A stretch of 64,000 bases of DNA from Leptospiraceae bacterium (GTDB lineage: Bacteria > Spirochaetota > Leptospiria > Leptospirales > Leptospiraceae). Under the pieces are notes generated by a model. It did no database searches, was not told where the DNA came from, and saw nothing but the letters and a program-made list of their open reading frames with translations. Location of the stretch: NCBI GenBank assembly GCA_024233865.1, contig JACKPA010000010.1:62001-126000 (forward strand), written 5' to 3'. Of the stretch, positions 59,485 through 64,000 are shown in pieces. Position numbers and translations under genes: made by a program. The number at the start of each line of letters is the position of its first letter. Position 1 is the stretch's first letter.

Positions 59485-60792
59485 ATGAACGATTTACCAA
59501 TTTTATCATTTTTATACTGTTCGGATGAAGCTAAATTACTAGAAAAAGTTGAAAAGAATTTTCAGTGTCTCGGATATATTATAAAAAACTATGTATGTGA
59601 TCCAGCATTAGAGCCTAATACTTTAAAAGGGAAAAACGTAGATGAAAAAGAATTGTTACTACCAATTGTTAGTGATTCTCTTTTAAAAAAAGTTTCTTGT
59701 TTTAATTATTTAATAAGTTGTTTAAATCATTATACAAAAATACTTCCAATTGTTTTGGATGTCTCTGGCTATGGAAAAAATAATGACTTCAAAGCCTATT
59801 TGGAATTAAAAGCTCCAGAAAAATCGAATTTGGAAATTTTAAAAAATAAAACTATAAATTGTATTAGCTTGGACGAACTAGCCCAGGAGCACTACCAAAC
59901 CATATTTGCATTTTTAGAAATAGAAACACCAAATATTCCGCCCTTACTTATCAAAATAAACAAGCTAAGAAATCCGGAAAGCCAGGAAAAAGGTTTGGAA
60001 GAATTACGGAAAGAAGAACCACAAAACAGAACCATTCTTTTTAGCAGTGCATTCCTGCAATACGAAAATGAAAACATTGAAACTGCCAAAAAATATTTGG
60101 ATAAACTGCTAGCTTTGTACCCTGACGATACAATGGCAAATTATCTATATGCCAATTTATTACAAAAGCACTACCGAGATTTTGAAAATGCAAAAAAGAG
60201 ATTTGAATCTGCCATCTCTAACTACTCAAACTCTGATAAAATTCATTATGAGTATGCAATATTTTTAGAAAAAAATCTGAATTATTACCAACAAGCCAAA
60301 CAAGAGTATGAACAAGCTATTCGCCTATTTCCCTGCGATTCTAATTACCATTATCATTATGCTTTATTGCTAGTGGAGAAATTTAGAGATTATGAAATAG
60401 CTAAAAAATATTTTCAAAAATCCTTGCAATTAGAGCCAAATTTTGTAGATGCTCATTACAATTACGCTCTTCTTTTGGTCACCTTACAAGACTATAAAGA
60501 AGCAAGAGAACACTACGAATTAGCTCTAAAAATTAATCCTAACTTTGTTTATGCACACAACAACTATGCCTATTTGCTTGAAACTCAATTCCAAGAATAT
60601 GAAAAAGCAAAGAAACACTATGAGTTTGTCTTGAAACTCGACCCTAACTTTGCCTATGCCCACTTTAATTATGCTTTATTTCTATACGAAAGGCAAAATG
60701 ACCTTACAGGAGCAAAACATCATTACCAAGCAGCTTGCAAAATCGAACCTAAATTGAAAAATCAAGAGATTGAGAATTTGCTTTTGCTTTAA
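59485..60792 (+). CDS. TIR-like domain with TPR repeats
   Basis: 435 aa. The N-terminus (about 1-150) has the beta-alpha order of a divergent TIR domain: ILSFLYCSDEAKLLEKVEKN, then LLLPIVSDSLLKKVSCFNYL, then ILPIVLDVSGYG. From about 180 to 430 there are about seven TPR units, with consensus NYALLLVTLQDYKEAREHYE and ALKINPNF. TIR-TPR proteins can be NADase-linked sensors or signalling scaffolds. The NADase Glu could not be assigned by eye. Its 3' end overlaps the opposite-strand ThiF gene by 44 bp. Confidence 0.72.
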   Translation: MNDLPILSFLYCSDEAKLLEKVEKNFQCLGYIIKNYVCDPALEPNTLKGKNVDEKELLLPIVSDSLLKKVSCFNYLISCLNHYTKILPIVLDVSGYGKNNDFKAYLELKAPEKSNLEILKNKTINCISLDELAQEHYQTIFAFLEIETPNIPPLLIKINKLRNPESQEKGLEELRKEEPQNRTILFSSAFLQYENENIETAKKYLDKLLALYPDDTMANYLYANLLQKHYRDFENAKKRFESAISNYSNSDKIHYEYAIFLEKNLNYYQQAKQEYEQAIRLFPCDSNYHYHYALLLVEKFRDYEIAKKYFQKSLQLEPNFVDAHYNYALLLVTLQDYKEAREHYELALKINPNFVYAHNNYAYLLETQFQEYEKAKKHYEFVLKLDPNFAYAHFNYALFLYERQNDLTGAKHHYQAACKIEPKLKNQEIENLLLL

Positions 60793-61564
60793 GAGAGTTT
60801 TCATCAATGGTCGAATTTTCCCCACAAAGCGGACAATTAGAATTTTTTGTAATTTTAGTTTTTCTAAAATCCATTTTCAGTAAATCAAAGCTAAATACAT
60901 GACCAAAAATGCTGTCTTCATCTTGTGATATTAGAAATTTAATCGCTTCCGTTGCTTGCATACAACCTGCAAAACCTGCAACACTTCCCAATACTCCAGA
61001 ATCAGAAGGGTGGGGAACGGATTTGGAAGGAGGTGGAGATTCAAAAACACATCTATAACAAGGGTCATCTCCTTGTCTTGTTCCCATAACCACGCCTTCA
61101 AATCGAACAACACCGGCAATAATTGTGGGTATTTTTAAAAAGTAGCAAATATCATTTGTAAGGAATTTTGTATCAAAATTATCTGAGCCTTCAATAACAA
61201 TATCACTGTAAGCTAGCAATTCCTCCGCATTTTCAGGTGTTAATCGCTTTTTCACAGAAATAATCTCGATTTCCGGATTTAAGTCTTTTAAAGTGGAGGC
61301 TGCCTGCCAGGCTTTAGGTTGACCTACGGAATTCGTTTTAAAAAGTATTTGTCTCTGAAGGTTGCTTAACTCACACATATCAGAGTCAATAATTTTGATG
61401 TGACCAACACCTGCACTAGCTAGATAAAACAGAGCTGGACTTCCTAAACCTCCCGCTCCGATCATGGTTACTGTGGATTTTTTTAGTTTTTCTTGACCTT
61501 TTTCTCCAATTTCAGAGATCAAAAGGTTTCTGGAATATCTTGATAATTCGGATTCTGATAGCAT
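60749..61564 (-). CDS. ThiF/MoeB-family adenylyltransferase
   Basis: 271 aa E1-like enzyme that adenylates the C-terminal glycine of a sulfur-carrier protein (ThiS, MoaD). ATP loop GAGGLGSPALFYLASAG, then IDSDMCELSNLQRQILF with the arginine, EGSDNFDTKFLTNDIC, and a zinc site CYRC with CPLC. The Cys in GSVAGFAGCMQATEA is typical too. The carrier is not encoded nearby, so MoeB versus ThiF cannot be decided. It starts 1 bp after the HEAT-repeat gene stop on the minus strand. Confidence 0.9.
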   Translation of the reverse strand: MLSESELSRYSRNLLISEIGEKGQEKLKKSTVTMIGAGGLGSPALFYLASAGVGHIKIIDSDMCELSNLQRQILFKTNSVGQPKAWQAASTLKDLNPEIEIISVKKRLTPENAEELLAYSDIVIEGSDNFDTKFLTNDICYFLKIPTIIAGVVRFEGVVMGTRQGDDPCYRCVFESPPPSKSVPHPSDSGVLGSVAGFAGCMQATEAIKFLISQDEDSIFGHVFSFDLLKMDFRKTKITKNSNCPLCGENSTIDENSLKAKANSQSLDFSI

Positions 61565-61565
61565 A

Positions 61566-62048
61566 TTATTCTGACTTTTTACTCTCTAATTTTCTTTTGA
61601 TTTTTTCTACCAAATCAGCCACGAAAACATCACTGTTATGGTTTGTACTAGCGTGATCCAGAGCTGCTTTTGCATCCGGTTCTAATTCTTCATTTTTTAT
61701 TGTAATACTCATCAATGCAAGTATGGATGAATATACTACATCCGTATTGGTTTCCATCATAATTCTGTCTTTCAAAGCGGTGGTAGGCTCACCCTTTTGT
61801 TGAATATTACCCAGTGCAATTGCAGCAGCAGAAGCTACTTTGGGATTTTCGGTTCCACGTAGTAAAGTGATAATTTGAGGAACAACAGAACTGTCTTTTT
61901 CTTTACCAAAGTAATCACAGGCAGCTATTTTTTGATTATCGTTCCCTGAAGAAAGATTGCTTAAATGTTCTTCAGCACCTTCTTCTGCAAATAAAGATGC
62001 ATTATAGGCAAACACCATAAAAATTACTAAAAATACTAATTTTTTCAT
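61566..62048 (-). CDS. Secreted HEAT-repeat protein
   Basis: 160 aa from the ATG at 62048, which begins a signal peptide (MKKLVFLVIFMVFAYNASLF followed by AEEG). A longer frame starts at 62081 with 11 residues ahead of it. HEAT-like repeats of about 30 residues follow: VPQIITLLRGTENPKVASAA, then AIALGNIQQKG and SSILALMSITIKNEELEPDA. Such periplasmic repeat proteins bind other proteins; the partner is unknown. The ThiF gene is directly downstream. Confidence 0.75.
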   Translation of the reverse strand: MKKLVFLVIFMVFAYNASLFAEEGAEEHLSNLSSGNDNQKIAACDYFGKEKDSSVVPQIITLLRGTENPKVASAAAIALGNIQQKGEPTTALKDRIMMETNTDVVYSSILALMSITIKNEELEPDAKAALDHASTNHNSDVFVADLVEKIKRKLESKKSE

Positions 62049-62285
62049 GCTAACATCCAATTTTTTTAGTTTTGATCTCATACTAAATCCAATATTTTAT
62101 ACAGGTCAAGATTTTAAACAGATTAATTTTTCTTTTTTTGTTGAAATAGGATATCCTCCTACCAAACATTGAGTCGAGGTAATAGGTTTTTTGGCTAAGT
62201 TGAAAAAACAAAAAATTTATGGACATTCAAACTAAGATAATCTTAGTATTTTCTTACAAGATGCAAAAATAGAAATAGGTTAATT

Positions 62286-62720
62286 ATGTCAAAATTAAAA
62301 CAAATGGATAATTCTGATTTTCCCGAAGCAGCCAAAAAACATTTGGAAGACGCAAAGAGTCTTTTTATTCAGAACCGGTTCACTGGTTCTGCTTACTTAA
62401 CAGGATATGTATATGAATGTATTTTAAAGACCTTTTTACAAATTGATAAAGGAATATCTAAAATCCATGATTTAAATCAACTCTCTAGTGAGGCTATAAC
62501 TTGTGGTAGTTTAACAGGAAAAAAAACAGCAAAATATCATAGAGCCTTCCAATTTAATAAAGTTACTTACGACAAAAATGGTAAACAAGGTTGGGGCGAA
62601 ATAATACGCTATTTCGATGAGGAGTTTTTAGATGAACAAAAAGCTGATAAATGGCTTACAGATGCAGAAAATTTCTATAACGCATCCATAAGACAAATGA
62701 AATTGGACGGTTTAGTATGA
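62286..62720 (+). CDS. HEPN-like domain protein
   Basis: 144 aa. AKKHLEDAKSLFIQNRFTGS followed by AYLTGYVYECILKTFL is the typical HEPN helix pair, and KGISKIHDLNQLSS keeps a His at the expected place. I could not fit a clean R-x4-6-H active site, so RNase activity is uncertain. The stop overlaps the next ATG by 4 bp, so the two proteins probably act together. No counterpart elsewhere in the window. Confidence 0.72.
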   Translation: MSKLKQMDNSDFPEAAKKHLEDAKSLFIQNRFTGSAYLTGYVYECILKTFLQIDKGISKIHDLNQLSSEAITCGSLTGKKTAKYHRAFQFNKVTYDKNGKQGWGEIIRYFDEEFLDEQKADKWLTDAENFYNASIRQMKLDGLV

Positions 62721-63997
62721 TAACAACACCTATTCACTATGATGAATTTTATGACCAACTTTGGAAAGAGTGCTTAAGTTGGGAAAATTATGGATTTGAA
62801 AAGATTGTTTTTATTGAAGATATAGAAGGAAAACTGAAATTTTTAATTTGGGCGGATAATAACGAGATTGTTAATAAAGTTAAAGAGCAATTGAAAAATA
62901 TAGACAAAAATAGTGTTTTCTTTAAAGGAGAAATCTGGCAGTCCAAAACAAAAGGAACTTCTAATGCTGATAAAGAATTTTATGAAAGTATTTGGGAAGA
63001 AGCACAGCCTATTGGGAAATCAGAGAAAATTCGATATTTAACCAGAGTTCGAAATCGAGGTTCTTGGTTTCAAAACGTAGAACCTGTTTGGGAAGTAAAA
63101 GATAATCCTAAAATATTGGTTTTTTACTCTTTCAAGGGAGGTGTGGGAAGAACCACATCTTTAGCAGCAACTGCATTAGATTTAGCCAAAAGAAACAAGA
63201 AAGTTGTTGTGGTCGATGCTGATCTAGATGCTCCTGGAATTGGGATTTTATTGCCACCAGACCCCAGGTTCGATAAACCTGGATTGGGTATCATGGATTA
63301 TTTAATCGAATCAAATAATACTACTGATTATCCGTTAAAAGATTACTACCATGAATTTGTACCTAAAAACGGAGAAAATATTATCCTATTTCCATCAGCT
63401 CTAATTAATTCCAATTATCTTGCCAAACTTTCTCGCTTGGATATGGAACCGGAAGGCAAAGACTTTCCTTTGAAAAAATTTTTGGAAGAAATCAAAAGTA
63501 ATTTAAACCCGGATTATATTTTAATTGACGGGCGTGCCGGTTTAGCAGATTCATCTGGAGTTTTGTTAAACGGTTTTGCTCACTTGTATATATTGTTTGG
63601 AACGGTTTCGGAGCAAAGTTGGAATGGTCTGGAGCTTGTAATTGAAAGATTGGGAAATCAAAGGATTAAAGAAGGAAAAAAACAAGCCAATTGTATACTT
63701 GTACAAACCATGCTTCCGGAAGTAATCGAATCTCATAAAATTGTTTCCGAACGTTTCCGAACAAGAGCGTCAGGAATTTATGAAACAAATTACTATTATT
63801 CGGAAAATGATCGAGATAAAGGCTGGTCTGCTGCTGATAAAAACAATCCAGATTCTCCTCACCACCAAATACCTATTAGCTATTCCGTCAAGCTCGCAAC
63901 GTTTCGAGATATAAAAGATATTGAAAAGGATTTGGTTCAATCATCAGAATATATAGAACTATTCCATAGGATTGCAGGTCGCTTTGGAGAAAAGTAG
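62717..63997 (+). CDS. KGGVGR-variant ParA/MinD-like ATPase
   Basis: 426 aa. About 115 residues of a unique N-terminal domain precede a deviant Walker A loop, VFYSFKGGVGRTTSLAATAL, in which Lys140 is kept but the P-loop Lys is Arg145. Then VVVVDADLDAPGIGILLPP (switch I/Walker A' Asp) and LIDGRAGLADSSGVL (Walker B). The KGGVGR form is a recognised variant set of ParA-like ATPases. The gene stops 3 bp before the window edge and is coupled to the HEPN gene; further members could lie downstream. Confidence 0.85.
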   Translation: MITTPIHYDEFYDQLWKECLSWENYGFEKIVFIEDIEGKLKFLIWADNNEIVNKVKEQLKNIDKNSVFFKGEIWQSKTKGTSNADKEFYESIWEEAQPIGKSEKIRYLTRVRNRGSWFQNVEPVWEVKDNPKILVFYSFKGGVGRTTSLAATALDLAKRNKKVVVVDADLDAPGIGILLPPDPRFDKPGLGIMDYLIESNNTTDYPLKDYYHEFVPKNGENIILFPSALINSNYLAKLSRLDMEPEGKDFPLKKFLEEIKSNLNPDYILIDGRAGLADSSGVLLNGFAHLYILFGTVSEQSWNGLELVIERLGNQRIKEGKKQANCILVQTMLPEVIESHKIVSERFRTRASGIYETNYYYSENDRDKGWSAADKNNPDSPHHQIPISYSVKLATFRDIKDIEKDLVQSSEYIELFHRIAGRFGEK

Positions 63998-64000
63998 AAT

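Overview
This is an AT-rich bacterial chromosome segment, most likely from a spirochaete of the Leptospira group. The evidence is a secreted protein with OmpL47-type repeats, many lipoproteins with loose spirochaetal lipoboxes, an AlgI-like MBOAT gene next to sppA, and mostly short operons of Leptospira-like housekeeping genes. No rRNA, tRNA, CRISPR array or replication origin was recognised.

Layout. 1-6.4 kb: end of an SDR-like gene, a secreted protein, sppA, an MBOAT acyltransferase, a lipoprotein and a SpoIIE-type phosphatase. 7.2-11.8 kb: acyl-CoA dehydrogenase, gyrA and a tRNA-dihydrouridine synthase in one tight run. 12-19.8 kb: thioredoxin, a lone ABC permease, a broken nuclease-like gene, an MBL-fold/cNMP-binding protein, a di-haem peroxidase, a LolE-like permease and a lipoprotein peptidase. 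19.9-29.4 kb: patatin, alpha/beta hydrolase, OmpL47-like protein, nadE, a lipidated YidD-like protein, signal peptidase I and a PASTA-containing penicillin-binding protein.

29.7-41 kb is an accessory island. A decayed cyclase lies directly upstream of a type I restriction-modification locus in the order hsdR-hsdS-hsdM. The gaps between these genes are packed with small cassettes: xisH/xisI between 43-bp direct repeats of the hsdR end, several VapBC/PIN modules (some whole, some reduced to stubs), a DUF4240 protein paired with an orphan URI/GIY-YIG-like toxin domain, and long duplicated segments. A 300-bp MITE-like element with 13-bp inverted ends and a 9-bp target duplication splits one vapC; removing it in silico restores a 128-aa PIN protein.

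41-50 kb: moxR-DUF58-transglutaminase operon, pirin, a J-domain protein and a chemotaxis receptor with a C-terminal hemerythrin. 50.2-51.8 kb is a second scar: a REP-associated tyrosine transposase bounded by near-identical palindromes, followed by a frameshifted hsdS fragment and other gene debris. 51.8-55.5 kb is a polyamine operon (ornithine decarboxylase, carboxynorspermidine decarboxylase, carboxynorspermidine synthase). 55.5-62 kb holds a signal peptidase paralogue without its catalytic dyad, a membrane protein, an M14-like peptidase, a response regulator, a TIR-like/TPR protein, a ThiF/MoeB protein and a HEAT-repeat protein. The window ends with a HEPN-like protein coupled to a KGGVGR-variant ParA-like ATPase, a candidate defence or signalling pair that may continue beyond the edge.

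All identifications come from reading motifs by eye; no database search was run.
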